Assembly (NCBI RefSeq): GCF_001295795.1
Contig: NZ_LJHY01000003.1
Location: 124,001-188,000, forward strand
Direction: 5' to 3'
DNA from: Novosphingobium sp. AAP83
GTDB lineage: Bacteria; Pseudomonadota; Alphaproteobacteria; Sphingomonadales; Sphingomonadaceae
Length of the DNA: 64,000 bases
The translations under genes and the position numbers were made by a program. Under the pieces are notes generated by a model. The model worked only from the letters and a program-made list of their open reading frames with translations, was not told the origin of the DNA and searched no databases. This document shows, one piece after another, positions 1 to 8,623 of this stretch. Every line of letters begins with the position of its first letter. The first letter of the stretch is position 1.

Positions 1-1324
1 TGGTAAAGCCCAGAACTTCGGTTTTCACCCCGCAGCGCTCCAGCGTGCGCGCAAGGATATCGGCGCTGATCGCCGCGATAGAGATCGGACGTCCGCGCAT
101 CGAACCCGAATTGTCGATCAGCAGCGTGACGATGGTGTCCTTGAACTCCACGTCGCGTTCAATCTTGTACGACAGCGAATGGCCGGGCGAGATCACCACG
201 CGGGCCAGCCGCGCGGCATCAAGCAAGCCTTCTTCCTGATCGAAATCCCATGACCGGTTCTGCTGCGCCATCAAGCGGCGCTGCAACCGGTTGGCCAGCC
301 GCGTGACCACGCCCTGCAAGCCCTTGAGCTGCATATCGAGGTAAGCGCGCAACCGCGTAAGCTCTTCCTCGTCACACAGATCGGTGGCGGCAATCACTTC
401 GTCGAACTGGGTGGTGTAAGATTTGTAGTCAAAGTTTTCGGGCAAATCGGTCCATGGCCGGTTCGGGCGGGTGGGCAACATGCCTTCCTCGCCATCATCG
501 GCCATATCAGCATCGGCAGCATCGTCGCTCTGCTCGATCTCCTGCTCGGATTCCGAATCCTCGTCACCCTCGCTGGTATCGCCTGCGACTTCGGAGGGTT
601 CTTGCTGCTGCTCGTCGGAGGAATCGGGCTGTTCTTCGCCCTCGTCATCCTGCTCCTCGCCCTCGTCTTCCTCGGTTTCCTCGTTCTGCTCGGCAGGCGA
701 CTGGGTGAGATCGAGATGCTGGAGCATGTCGAGCGTCAATTGCTGGAACGCGCGCTGGTCTTCGAGCGATTGGGCAAGACTTTCGAAATCGTCGCTCGCC
801 TTGCTTTCGATCCAACTACGCACCATCGCCATGCCGACATCGGTGCTGGCAGGCGCACTTTGCCCCGTCAACTTTTCGCGCAACAGCAGCGCCAAGGCTG
901 ATGGCAAAGGCACTTCTTCGGGCTTGGTGGCGCGGGCAATCGGGTCTGATGCCATGCGCATGGCCAGCGCAGCATCCAGATTGCCACGCATGCCCGCAAA
1001 GGAATTGGCACCCAGCGCTTCATAGCGCACCTGCTCCACAGCGTCATAACACGCGCGCGCCAGCGCTTCGGTCGGCGCATGGCGGCCATGCAGCGCGGCA
1101 TTGTGATGCCGCAACCGCAGCGCCATCGAATCGGCATGGCCGCGCGCCTGCGCCACCTGATCGGCTGGCAAAGCGCGCCCCGGCATGGGCACGCGCATCG
1201 AGCTTCCCGACTGGACCGGCGCATCCGCTGTCCACGCCACCTCAACCTCGGGGTCGAGCGAGATGGCGCGGGCAGTGCCGGTCAGCACCGAGCGGAAACG
1301 GTCTAGAGGAGATTCGTCAGCCAA
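1..1324 (-). CDS. cobT: Cobaltochelatase subunit CobT (partial, 3' end off window)
   Basis: This encodes the larger AAA-associated subunit of the aerobic CobNST cobaltochelatase, which with CobS drives ATP-dependent cobalt insertion into hydrogenobyrinate diamide. About 441 codons are visible. The N-terminus after the start reads [20 protein letters not shown], typical of CobT. A long Glu/Asp-rich linker lies at roughly 470-720. The C-terminal von Willebrand factor A domain shows the MIDAS motif DNSGSMRG near position 110-125, preceded by [15 protein letters not shown] chose the TTG at 1324: an in-frame stop lies a little upstream and no ATG fits. The gene is cut by the left window edge. It starts 42 bases after the transaldolase gene on the same strand. 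Confidence 0.93.
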   Translation of the reverse strand, partial: MADESPLDRFRSVLTGTARAISLDPEVEVAWTADAPVQSGSSMRVPMPGRALPADQVAQARGHADSMALRLRHHNAALHGRHAPTEALARACYDAVEQVRYEALGANSFAGMRGNLDAALAMRMASDPIARATKPEEVPLPSALALLLREKLTGQSAPASTDVGMAMVRSWIESKASDDFESLAQSLEDQRAFQQLTLDMLQHLDLTQSPAEQNEETEEDEGEEQDDEGEEQPDSSDEQQQEPSEVAGDTSEGDEDSESEQEIEQSDDAADADMADDGEEGMLPTRPNRPWTDLPENFDYKSYTTQFDEVIAATDLCDEEELTRLRAYLDMQLKGLQGVVTRLANRLQRRLMAQQNRSWDFDQEEGLLDAARLARVVISPGHSLSYKIERDVEFKDTIVTLLIDNSGSMRGRPISIAAISADILARTLERCGVKTEVLGFT

Positions 1325-1366
1325 AATGGGGTGCCCGTTGCCAGATGTCGTATTCAGGTGTTGCTA

Positions 1367-2020
1367 TCAGACGATGCTTTGGCCGGTCTTTGCCCAATCG
1401 GCAAGGAACCCTTCGATACCCTTGTCCGTAAGGACATGTTTGAACAGGCCCTTGATCACGGCGGGCGGCGCGGTGATCACATCGGCACCAATCCGTGCGC
1501 TTTCCAGCACGTGCATGCCGTGGCGGATCGAGGCAACAAGGATCTGCGTTTCGAACGCATAATTATCATAGATCAGGCGGATATCGCGGATCAGGTCCAT
1601 GCCATCAAAGCCGTTGTCATCATGACGGCCGACGAACGGCGAGATGAACGTGGCGCCAGCCTTGGCCGCCAGCAGCGCCTGATTGGCCGAGAAGCAAAGC
1701 GTCACGTTCACTTGCGTGCCTTCGCTGGTCAACGCCTTGCAGGTCTTCAGGCCATCAATCGTCAGCGGCACCTTGATGCACACGTTGTCAGCGATTTTGC
1801 GCAGCACTTCGGCTTCACGCATCATCGTGGCGTGATCCAGCGCAACGACTTCGGCAGAAACCGGGCCATCGACCAGCGCGCAGATTTCGCGCGTCACTTC
1901 GATGAAGTCTTTGCCCGCCTTGGCGATCAGCGTGGGGTTGGTGGTAACACCATCAAGCAGGCCAGTGGCGGCAAGGTCTGCGATTTCGGCGGTGTCAGCG
2001 GTATCGACAAAGAACTTCAT
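1367..2020 (-). CDS. Transaldolase / fructose-6-phosphate aldolase family (TalC/Fsa type)
   Basis: A 217-residue short transaldolase of the TalC/FSA class, a cytosolic TIM barrel that moves dihydroxyacetone units in the non-oxidative pentose phosphate pathway. It begins [13 protein letters not shown] and carries the family stretch [11 protein letters not shown]. The Schiff-base lysine is in CIKVPLT, and the phosphate-binding end contains [11 protein letters not shown] and [14 protein letters not shown]. Length matches the short subfamily (about 215-220). By sequence alone transaldolase and F6P aldolase cannot be separated; sphingomonad members are usually annotated as transaldolase. It lies directly upstream of cobT on the same strand with a 42-base gap, so co-transcription is possible. 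Confidence 0.92.
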   Translation of the reverse strand: MKFFVDTADTAEIADLAATGLLDGVTTNPTLIAKAGKDFIEVTREICALVDGPVSAEVVALDHATMMREAEVLRKIADNVCIKVPLTIDGLKTCKALTSEGTQVNVTLCFSANQALLAAKAGATFISPFVGRHDDNGFDGMDLIRDIRLIYDNYAFETQILVASIRHGMHVLESARIGADVITAPPAVIKGLFKHVLTDKGIEGFLADWAKTGQSIV

Positions 2021-2092
2021 GGGGCAAACCTTCCGAGGCGGGGAGCATGATTCCCCCCGCCTATAGGCAAGAGAAGGCGCGCTGTCAGTCCA

Positions 2093-2776
2093 TCACTTGA
2101 TGCCAAACGCGCCCATCAGGACCGGATCGTTGGTGGAACGCGGATCGGCGCGGATCGCGGCTTCTTCGCGGCCAATCGCGCGGAAGATGGCGTTATCCGC
2201 CTCAAACGCCAGCGAATTGGCGATTCCGCCAACATCCACGCCGGTCAATGCGGACAGAACCTCGCTCACCAGCGGCTCGCGGCTAACGCGCAAGGCATCG
2301 CCGAATTCAGGCACCATGATCTCCACAAGGCTCGCCCCCATTTCCTGATGCAAGAAACTGGTTGCCGCCATCGGATCGCTGCTGCGCACAAGCGCCAAAG
2401 CATTGCGGATGCCGATTGTGCGCACCGCATCGGTAACCGCAGGCGCCGCGCGCTCTGCCGCGTCATAGGCCATGTCGTTGAACGCGCGCTGCAACCGCTC
2501 GCGGAAGATCGGGCCGGTCAGGATGCGCTGGACAATCCCGCCGCGATTGCCGATCACCTCGGGCAAGGCCAGCCGCGCCACCTGATTGTCCCAGAAACCG
2601 CCGGGCCGCAAAAGGCTGGCAAAGGCGCGGTCTGTTGAAAGGAACAGCAAGCGGCGTATCACCTCTTCAAGGCTGAACGCGGGCAATGTCGCGCAACCGG
2701 CCAAGGATAGCAGGGCAACTGATGAAATTCCGCCCAGCACGGACCGGCGATTGTGCGATAACGAAAGCTGCGACAT
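2093..2776 (-). CDS. DUF4197 domain protein, predicted lipoprotein
   Basis: A 227-residue exported protein. The start is the ATG at 2776, preceded by a strong Shine-Dalgarno (AGAGGAG); an in-frame upstream extension to 2875 lacks this and overlaps priA. The N-terminus has a basic segment, a hydrophobic run and the lipobox LAGC near residues 24-27. The mature part is helical and resembles DUF4197, whose molecular role is unknown. It is divergent from priA with only 70 bases between the starts, so the two promoters must overlap. Family assignment is from overall pattern (length, lipobox, helical repeats such as SALTGVDVGGIANSLAFEA). Confidence 0.72.
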   Translation of the reverse strand: MSQLSLSHNRRSVLGGISSVALLSLAGCATLPAFSLEEVIRRLLFLSTDRAFASLLRPGGFWDNQVARLALPEVIGNRGGIVQRILTGPIFRERLQRAFNDMAYDAAERAAPAVTDAVRTIGIRNALALVRSSDPMAATSFLHQEMGASLVEIMVPEFGDALRVSREPLVSEVLSALTGVDVGGIANSLAFEADNAIFRAIGREEAAIRADPRSTNDPVLMGAFGIK

Positions 2777-2846
2777 CGTTTTCTCCTCTGTTGCGTGCAC
2801 AGCGGGCTTTGCCCACCGCATCGCGGCCCCATATAGAACCCCTAAT

Positions 2847-5012
2847 ATGAACCGCGTCCGATGCCTTGTCTTCAATTCTGCGCTGGGTCCGCTCGATTAT
2901 CGCGTGCCCGAAGGCATGGTGGTCGAGGCGGGAAGCGTTGTGGTGGCACCGCTGGGGCCACGGCAGATCATCGCGGTGGTGTGGGATGCCGGTCGGCTGC
3001 CGGGGGCCGAAATACCCGCCAACAAGCTGCGCCCGCTGCTTTCGGTGCTGCCGGTGCCGCCCCTGCCCGCCCCTTTGCGCCGTCTGATCGAATGGACCGC
3101 AGACTATTACCTCGCCTCGCTCGCCTCGGTCGCGCGCATGGCGCTATCGAGCAACGGCGCGCTTCGCGGTGGCAGCACGGTGACCGAATACCGGCTGACC
3201 GACACAGAACCGGGCCGGTTGACCCCGCAGCGCGCCAAAGCGATTGAAGCATTGGATGGCCAGCAAGCCACGATCCGCGAACTGGCCGAAATCGCGGGCG
3301 TATCCGATGCCGTTCTGCGCGGCATGGTCAATGCAGGGCTGCTTGAGGCGGTCGTGGTTGATTCGGACAGGCCGTACCCCCCTGCCGATCCTGCGTTTGG
3401 CGTGCCGGACTTGTCGGACGACCAGACGCAAGTGGCCGCCAGATTCGTGGCCTCGGTCCACGCGCATGAATTCCAGCCCTATCTGCTCGATGGCGTAACC
3501 GGATCGGGCAAGACCGAGACCTATTTCGAAGCCGTGGCCGCTGCGATGGAAGACGGGCGGCAAGTGCTCGTCCTCCTCCCCGAAATCGCGCTGACCGAGA
3601 CGTTCCTCAAACGCTTCGAGGCGCGCTTTGGCGTGACGCCCGTCACCTGGCACTCCTCGCTCAAATCCTCTGAACGCCGCCGCGCGTGGCGGGCCGTAGC
3701 GATGGGCAGCGCGCAAGTGATCGTCGGCGCGCGCTCTGCGCTGTTCCTGCCCTTTGCCAACCTTGGCCTGATCATCGTCGATGAAGCGCATGAAGTCTCG
3801 TTCAAGCAGGACGATGGCGTGCGCTATAATGCCCGCGACGTTGCCGTGATGCGCGCCCGCTTTGAAAGCGTGCCGGTGATCCTCGCCAGCGCGACGCCTG
3901 CGCTGGAAAGCCTGCAAATGGCCGAGAGCGGGCGCTATGAACGCGTGATCCTGCCCAGCCGTTTTGGCGGGGCGACCATGCCCGATATCCAAGTGGTCGA
4001 TCTGCGCATCGAACAGCCCGAACGCGGACACTGGATCGCCCCGCCCTTGGTCAAAGCGCTAAAGGACCGGCTGGAAAAGGGCGAACAATCACTGCTATTC
4101 CTCAACCGGCGCGGCTATGCCCCGCTGACGCTGTGCCGGACTTGCGGCTATCGCTTCCAGTGCCCGAACTGTTCGGCTTGGCTGGTCGAACATCGCTTGT
4201 CGCGCCGTTTGGCCTGCCACCATTGCGGCCATGAAGTGCCAACGCCCGATGCCTGCCCCGAATGCCACGAACCCGATTGCCTCGTTGCCTGTGGCCCGGG
4301 GGTTGAGCGGATTGCCGACGAAGTGGCCGCGATCCTGCCCGAAGCGCGCGTGGCGCTGGTCACGTCCGACACGCTGACCAGCCCTGCCAAAGCCGCCGAA
4401 TTTGTCGAAATGGCCAGCGCCAAAGCGATTGACGTAATCGTGGGCACGCAGCTTGTCACGAAGGGCTATCACTTCCCCGAACTTACGCTGGTGGGCGTGA
4501 TTGATGCCGACATGGGCCTTGAAGGCGGCGATCTGCGCGCGGCAGAGCGGACCTATCAACAGGTGGCGCAAGTGGCCGGACGTGCAGGGCGTGGTGAAAA
4601 GCCGGGCGAAGTTCTGATCCAGACACGCCATCCCGAAGCGCCGGTGATCGAAGCCTTGGCCAGCGGCGATCGCGACGCCTTCTATGCCGCCGAAACCGAT
4701 GCCCGCCGTGATGCCGGCGCACCACCGTTCGGACGTTGGGCGGCGATCATCGTCAGCAGCGAGGACGAAGCCGAAGCGCGCGATGCAGCACGCGGCATTG
4801 GCGGCAGCGCGCCACATCTGGCCGATGTGATGATCCTCGGCCCCGCCCCAGCTCCGCTATCCTTGCTGCGCGGCCGCTATCGCTATCGCCTGCTGATCAA
4901 CGCGCGGCGCTCCACCGAATTGCAGCGCGTGATCCGAGAATGGCTCGATCAATTGCGCTTTCCCCCCGGCGTGCGCGTGGCGGTGGACATTGATCCTTAT
5001 AGCTTTGTCTAA
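2847..5012 (+). CDS. priA: Primosomal protein N' (replication restart helicase PriA)
   Basis: A 721-residue superfamily 2 helicase that recognises stalled forks and reloads the replisome. The 3'-DNA-binding domain begins FNSALGPLDYRVPEG. The Walker A box GVTGSGKTE is at about residues 215-223 and the DEAH box near 311-314. A cysteine-rich zinc-binding insertion lies at about 430-480 (CRTCGYRFQCPNCS, CHHCG, CPECH). Helicase motifs V/VI appear as GTQLVTKGYHFP and QVAGRAGRG. The ATG at 2847 is chosen because it opens the conserved domain; upstream in-frame codons belong to the divergent gene's region. It ends 43 bases before the photolyase gene, so both DNA-repair genes may be one transcript. 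Confidence 0.96.
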   Translation: MNRVRCLVFNSALGPLDYRVPEGMVVEAGSVVVAPLGPRQIIAVVWDAGRLPGAEIPANKLRPLLSVLPVPPLPAPLRRLIEWTADYYLASLASVARMALSSNGALRGGSTVTEYRLTDTEPGRLTPQRAKAIEALDGQQATIRELAEIAGVSDAVLRGMVNAGLLEAVVVDSDRPYPPADPAFGVPDLSDDQTQVAARFVASVHAHEFQPYLLDGVTGSGKTETYFEAVAAAMEDGRQVLVLLPEIALTETFLKRFEARFGVTPVTWHSSLKSSERRRAWRAVAMGSAQVIVGARSALFLPFANLGLIIVDEAHEVSFKQDDGVRYNARDVAVMRARFESVPVILASATPALESLQMAESGRYERVILPSRFGGATMPDIQVVDLRIEQPERGHWIAPPLVKALKDRLEKGEQSLLFLNRRGYAPLTLCRTCGYRFQCPNCSAWLVEHRLSRRLACHHCGHEVPTPDACPECHEPDCLVACGPGVERIADEVAAILPEARVALVTSDTLTSPAKAAEFVEMASAKAIDVIVGTQLVTKGYHFPELTLVGVIDADMGLEGGDLRAAERTYQQVAQVAGRAGRGEKPGEVLIQTRHPEAPVIEALASGDRDAFYAAETDARRDAGAPPFGRWAAIIVSSEDEAEARDAARGIGGSAPHLADVMILGPAPAPLSLLRGRYRYRLLINARRSTELQRVIREWLDQLRFPPGVRVAVDIDPYSFV

Positions 5013-5055
5013 AGGGGCAGGTTGAACCAATCCGCTGCTCGGCCATTGCACAACC

Positions 5056-6609
5056 ATGCCCGGCCCCATTCTCGTCCCGATCCTTGGCGATCAGCTTTCG
5101 CCCGCTATCTCCAGCCTTGCGGATCGCAAACCCGATGACACCGTGATCCTGATGATGGAGGTGGCCGAGGAAACAACCTATGTGCGCCACCACAAGGCCA
5201 AGATCGCGCTGATCCTCTCGGCCATGCGCCACTTCGCCGCAGAACTGCGCGCCGCAGGCTGGACGGTCGATTACGTCCGGCTTGATGATCCCACCAATAC
5301 CGGCAGCTTCACCGGCGAAGTCCTGCGCGCCATCGAACGCCATGCCCCGCGTGGCGTGCAGGTGACTGAACCGGGCGAATGGCGCGTGAAACAGGCGATG
5401 GAAGAATGGCGCGATCGCCTGCCCGTGCGCTCGCGCATCCTGCCCGACACGCGCTTCATCAACCCGCTCACCAGTTTTTACGAATGGGCTGCGGGCAGGC
5501 GCGAATTGCGGATGGAGTATTTCTATCGCGATATGCGCCGCAAAACCGGCCTGCTGATGGAGGGAGACAAACCCGTTGGCGGCAAATGGAATTACGATTC
5601 CGAAAATCGCGGCGGTCCGGAAAAGGGCCTCACCCCGCCCGCACTACCGCCGTTCACACCCGACGCCATCACCCGCGAGGTGTTTGCGCTCGTCGAGCAA
5701 CGCTTTGCCGGACACTTCGGATCGCTCGAAAAGTTCGCGTGGCCCGTCACCCGCGCCGATGCTGAAACCGCGCGCGATGTCTTTCTGAAAGAGCGCCTTC
5801 CGCTATTCGGCAAGTATCAGGACGCGATGGTGGCGGGACAGGATTTCCTGTTCCACGCCGCGCTTTCGCCCGCGATCAACATCGGCCTACTCGATCCGCT
5901 GGACCTTTGCCGCCGTGTCGAAACCGAATGGCGCGAAGGCCGTGCGCCGCTGGAGGCGGTGGAAGGCTTCATTCGCCAGATCATCGGCTGGCGCGAATAT
6001 ATCCGGGGCATGTACTGGCTGGAGATGCCGGGACTTGCCGATGCCAACGGCCTTGCCGCCACACGCCCGCTGCCCGATTTCTATTGGACCGGCGATACCA
6101 AGATGCGCTGCCTGTCCGATTGCGTGCGCACCACGCAGGAAAACGCCTATGCCCATCACATCCAGCGCCTGATGGTGTTGGGCAACTTTGCACTGCTGGC
6201 GGGGTTGAAGCCGCAGGACGTGGCGGACTGGTATCTGGCGGTCTATGCCGATGCGTTTGAATGGGTAGAGCTGCCCAACGTGGCGGGCATGGTGCTGCAC
6301 GCAGACAAGGGCCGCCTCGCCTCAAAACCCTATGCCGCAAGCGGCGCCTATATTGACCGGATGAGCGATTATTGCAGCAAATGCGCTTATAACGTGAAGA
6401 AGAAAGTGGGCGAAGATGCCTGCCCTTTCAATGCCTTATACTGGCATTTTCTGGCGCGGAATGAACAGGCACTGGCAGGCTATCACCGCCTCGCCCAACC
6501 CTATGCCACATGGCGGCGCATGGCCGAAGACAAGCGCGCCGATACCATCGCCAGCGCCGATGCGTTTCTCGCAACGCTGGAGCCTGCCAAACCGGGCTGG
6601 GCGCGCTAA
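5056..6609 (+). CDS. phrB: Iron-sulfur bacterial cryptochrome/photolyase (FeS-BCP, (6-4) photolyase type)
   Basis: A 517-residue flavoprotein of the FeS-BCP/CryPro class, which repairs (6-4) photoproducts with light and carries a [4Fe-4S] cluster. The N-terminus LVPILGDQLSP is the family opening. Cluster cysteines sit at 352, 440, 443 and 456; these spacings (88, 3, 13) equal those of Agrobacterium PhrB as I recall them (350, 438, 441, 454). FAD-domain motifs include GKWNYDSENR, FHAALSPAINIGLL, and NAYAHHIQRLMVLGNFALL. It follows priA by 43 bases. Its stop overlaps the stop of the convergent CPBP protease gene. A BLUF photoreceptor gene lies elsewhere in the window but is not linked. Confidence 0.95.
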   Translation: MPGPILVPILGDQLSPAISSLADRKPDDTVILMMEVAEETTYVRHHKAKIALILSAMRHFAAELRAAGWTVDYVRLDDPTNTGSFTGEVLRAIERHAPRGVQVTEPGEWRVKQAMEEWRDRLPVRSRILPDTRFINPLTSFYEWAAGRRELRMEYFYRDMRRKTGLLMEGDKPVGGKWNYDSENRGGPEKGLTPPALPPFTPDAITREVFALVEQRFAGHFGSLEKFAWPVTRADAETARDVFLKERLPLFGKYQDAMVAGQDFLFHAALSPAINIGLLDPLDLCRRVETEWREGRAPLEAVEGFIRQIIGWREYIRGMYWLEMPGLADANGLAATRPLPDFYWTGDTKMRCLSDCVRTTQENAYAHHIQRLMVLGNFALLAGLKPQDVADWYLAVYADAFEWVELPNVAGMVLHADKGRLASKPYAASGAYIDRMSDYCSKCAYNVKKKVGEDACPFNALYWHFLARNEQALAGYHRLAQPYATWRRMAEDKRADTIASADAFLATLEPAKPGWAR

Positions 6610-7478
6610 CGCTTTACCCACATCGGCGGCCTGATCCCGCCTTGCTTGGCCACGCGCACCAGCAGAATAAGCCCTGCCGTTGTTGCAACGAGCATCGCCA
6701 CCACGCTGGCCTCAAGCCCGAAAGCGCCGCCCGTCAGCCATTCCGGGCCATTGCGCGATGTAATCAGCAGTCCGGCAGGCGCCGCTCCGCCCGATACCGG
6801 CACACTGAATACCCAGCCTTGCGTAAAATTCCACGCCGCATGAATGCCGATGGGAATCCACAATCGCCGCTTCCACAGATAGGCCGCGCCCAGCAGAATG
6901 CCCGCCTCCATCGCGATGGCGAAGGCCGCAAACGGGCTGGAATCGGGGTTCATGATATGGGCAAGGCCAAACAAGGCCGAAGTGATCGCAAGCGCCGCCC
7001 ATGTTCCCAGCATTGCCTCAAGGTGGCGCAGCAAAATACCACGGAACATGATTTCCTCGATAGTGCCAGACGTAACCGCCATGCCCAGCATCGCCCAGAG
7101 CGCGCCCACACCGTTCACGCGATCAACCGTAATCCCGCCCATCAGCGCGACGATCCCCGTCATCAGCGTAAACAGCCCCGCGCCGATCAACAGGCCGAGC
7201 GGCAGTTCACGCGGGAGCAGCGAAAGCGGGACTTCATCATTCGCAACGCGCTCGATCCAATGGCGGCAGGCGACGTAGATCGCGATGGCTGCGACAGCCA
7301 CCGCCAACCCGCCAAGGAAATAGCCCGGCGCATCCTGCGTCACAAAGCCCCTGAGCCCCCACGACACCAGCGAAGCGCCAGCCACGACCAGCACAAATTC
7401 CACAATCATCAGCGTCAACGGAAAGGCAATGATCCGCCGCAAAAGGCCCGGTCTTGTCTGCGGCTCATCCATCGTCAT
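6606..7478 (-). CDS. CPBP family intramembrane metalloprotease (CAAX protease-like)
   Basis: A 290-residue membrane protein with about eight hydrophobic segments. It contains the CPBP (Abi/Rce1) signature: the EExxxR motif in GTIEEIMFRGILL, the FxxxH motif in LFGLAHIMNP, and a final HxxxN in IHAAWNFTQG. Members are glutamate-type intramembrane endopeptidases. The start codon at 7476-7478 overlaps the stop of ada (ATGA), so translation is coupled to ada; a second ATG lies two codons inside. The 3' end overlaps the photolyase stop in convergent orientation. The substrate is unknown; coupling to the alkylation-response gene is unusual and is listed as a finding. Confidence 0.88.
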   Translation of the reverse strand: MTMDEPQTRPGLLRRIIAFPLTLMIVEFVLVVAGASLVSWGLRGFVTQDAPGYFLGGLAVAVAAIAIYVACRHWIERVANDEVPLSLLPRELPLGLLIGAGLFTLMTGIVALMGGITVDRVNGVGALWAMLGMAVTSGTIEEIMFRGILLRHLEAMLGTWAALAITSALFGLAHIMNPDSSPFAAFAIAMEAGILLGAAYLWKRRLWIPIGIHAAWNFTQGWVFSVPVSGGAAPAGLLITSRNGPEWLTGGAFGLEASVVAMLVATTAGLILLVRVAKQGGIRPPMWVKR

Positions 7479-8515
7479 TCCCCGTTTGCTGCGCGCTCCT
7501 TTTCCAGCAAACGCTGCTTGATCTCAAGCCCATAAGCATAACCGCCCAGCGATCCGTCCGAACGGATCACGCGGTGGCACGGAATCAGCACCGCCACATT
7601 GTTTGCGCCATTGGCCGAACCTGTCGCGCGCACCGCACCGGGCTTGCCCACGTCTACGGCGATTTGCGCATAGGAGCGCGTTTCGCCCGGCGGGATTTTC
7701 CGCAGCGCCCGCCACACCGCCTCCTGAAACGCGGTGCCCTTAACGTCTAGCGGGATATGCGAATGATCGCCCGGCGTTTCGACCGCTGCAACCACTTGCA
7801 CGAGTAGCGCCTGAAAATCAGCTCCGCCTTGCTGCAAATCCGCATGGGGAAACCGCAACCGCAGCGCTGTTTCTTCCTCATTAAAGGACAAACGGCACAC
7901 TCCACGCTGGGTTGCCGCAACCAGCATCGGCCCCAGCGTCGTTGGTACCACTGCCCACGCAATCGCAACATCCCTGCCACCATCGCGCCACACCGAAGGC
8001 ATCATACCCAACCTCTCCTGCGCTGCTGAATAGAACCGCGATGGCCCTGAAAAGCCCGCATCGTAAACTGCATCTGTCACCCGTCCTGCACCCGTCAATA
8101 CATCAGCCATCCGCTCCTGCTGCAATGCGCGGGCATAGGCTGCGGGGGAAAGGCCGGTATGCTTCACGAACACCCGCTGGAAATGCGACGGCGAATAGCC
8201 ACTAAGCCCGGCAAGCTGCGCCAGCGTTGCTCCGCCGCCCGCCTTGCCAACAGCCTTGATCGCCGCAATCGCGCCAAGCACCGCCTGCTCATCGCGCGCC
8301 ACATCATCGGGCAGACAACGCAAGCAGGCGCGCAAGCCCGCCGCCTGCGCCGCCCTGCCATCGGCAAAGAACCGCACATTCGCGCGCGCCGGATGTTTGG
8401 CGGCGCAAGACGGCCGGCAATAAATGCCCGTGCTCAAGACGCCCGTGACGAATCTCCCGTCAAATGCGCGGTCGCGTGCCTGAACGGCGCTCCATGCCTC
8501 TTCATCGGCGATCAC
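7475..8515 (-). CDS. ada: Ada: bifunctional DNA methyl-repair protein and AraC-type activator
   Basis: A 346-residue Ada protein. The N-terminal domain has zinc/methyl-acceptor cysteines C33, C37, C64 and C67 (GIYCRPSC, LRACLRC), matching the four-cysteine site that takes methyl groups from phosphotriesters. An AraC-type helix-turn-helix follows (LAGLSGYSPSHFQRVFVKHTG). The C-terminal O6-alkylguanine transferase domain has the active site IPCHRV with C313. The start is GTG at 8515, preceded by AGGGA with seven bases of spacing. Ada normally activates its own operon once methylated at the N-terminal cysteine, so the coupled CPBP protease is expected to be induced by alkylation (inference). Confidence 0.95.
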   Translation of the reverse strand: MIADEEAWSAVQARDRAFDGRFVTGVLSTGIYCRPSCAAKHPARANVRFFADGRAAQAAGLRACLRCLPDDVARDEQAVLGAIAAIKAVGKAGGGATLAQLAGLSGYSPSHFQRVFVKHTGLSPAAYARALQQERMADVLTGAGRVTDAVYDAGFSGPSRFYSAAQERLGMMPSVWRDGGRDVAIAWAVVPTTLGPMLVAATQRGVCRLSFNEEETALRLRFPHADLQQGGADFQALLVQVVAAVETPGDHSHIPLDVKGTAFQEAVWRALRKIPPGETRSYAQIAVDVGKPGAVRATGSANGANNVAVLIPCHRVIRSDGSLGGYAYGLEIKQRLLEKERAANGE

Positions 8516-8623
8516 ATCCCATTCCCTTCACGAACAGTCCCAATCACCACTTGATTGCACAAGCCGGATGATCATCGCATCCTGCACCTTGCGATCAAAC
8601 GCAAACAGCGCAAGAAGCGCGCA

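Noticed and set aside
1331..2050. Open frame of 239 codons on the plus strand
   Set aside because: Antisense shadow of the transaldolase gene; composition is that of a reversed codon-biased gene with no recognisable motifs.
3144..4031. Open frame of 295 codons antisense to priA
   Set aside because: Shadow of the high-GC priA gene; priA motifs on the other strand are unambiguous.
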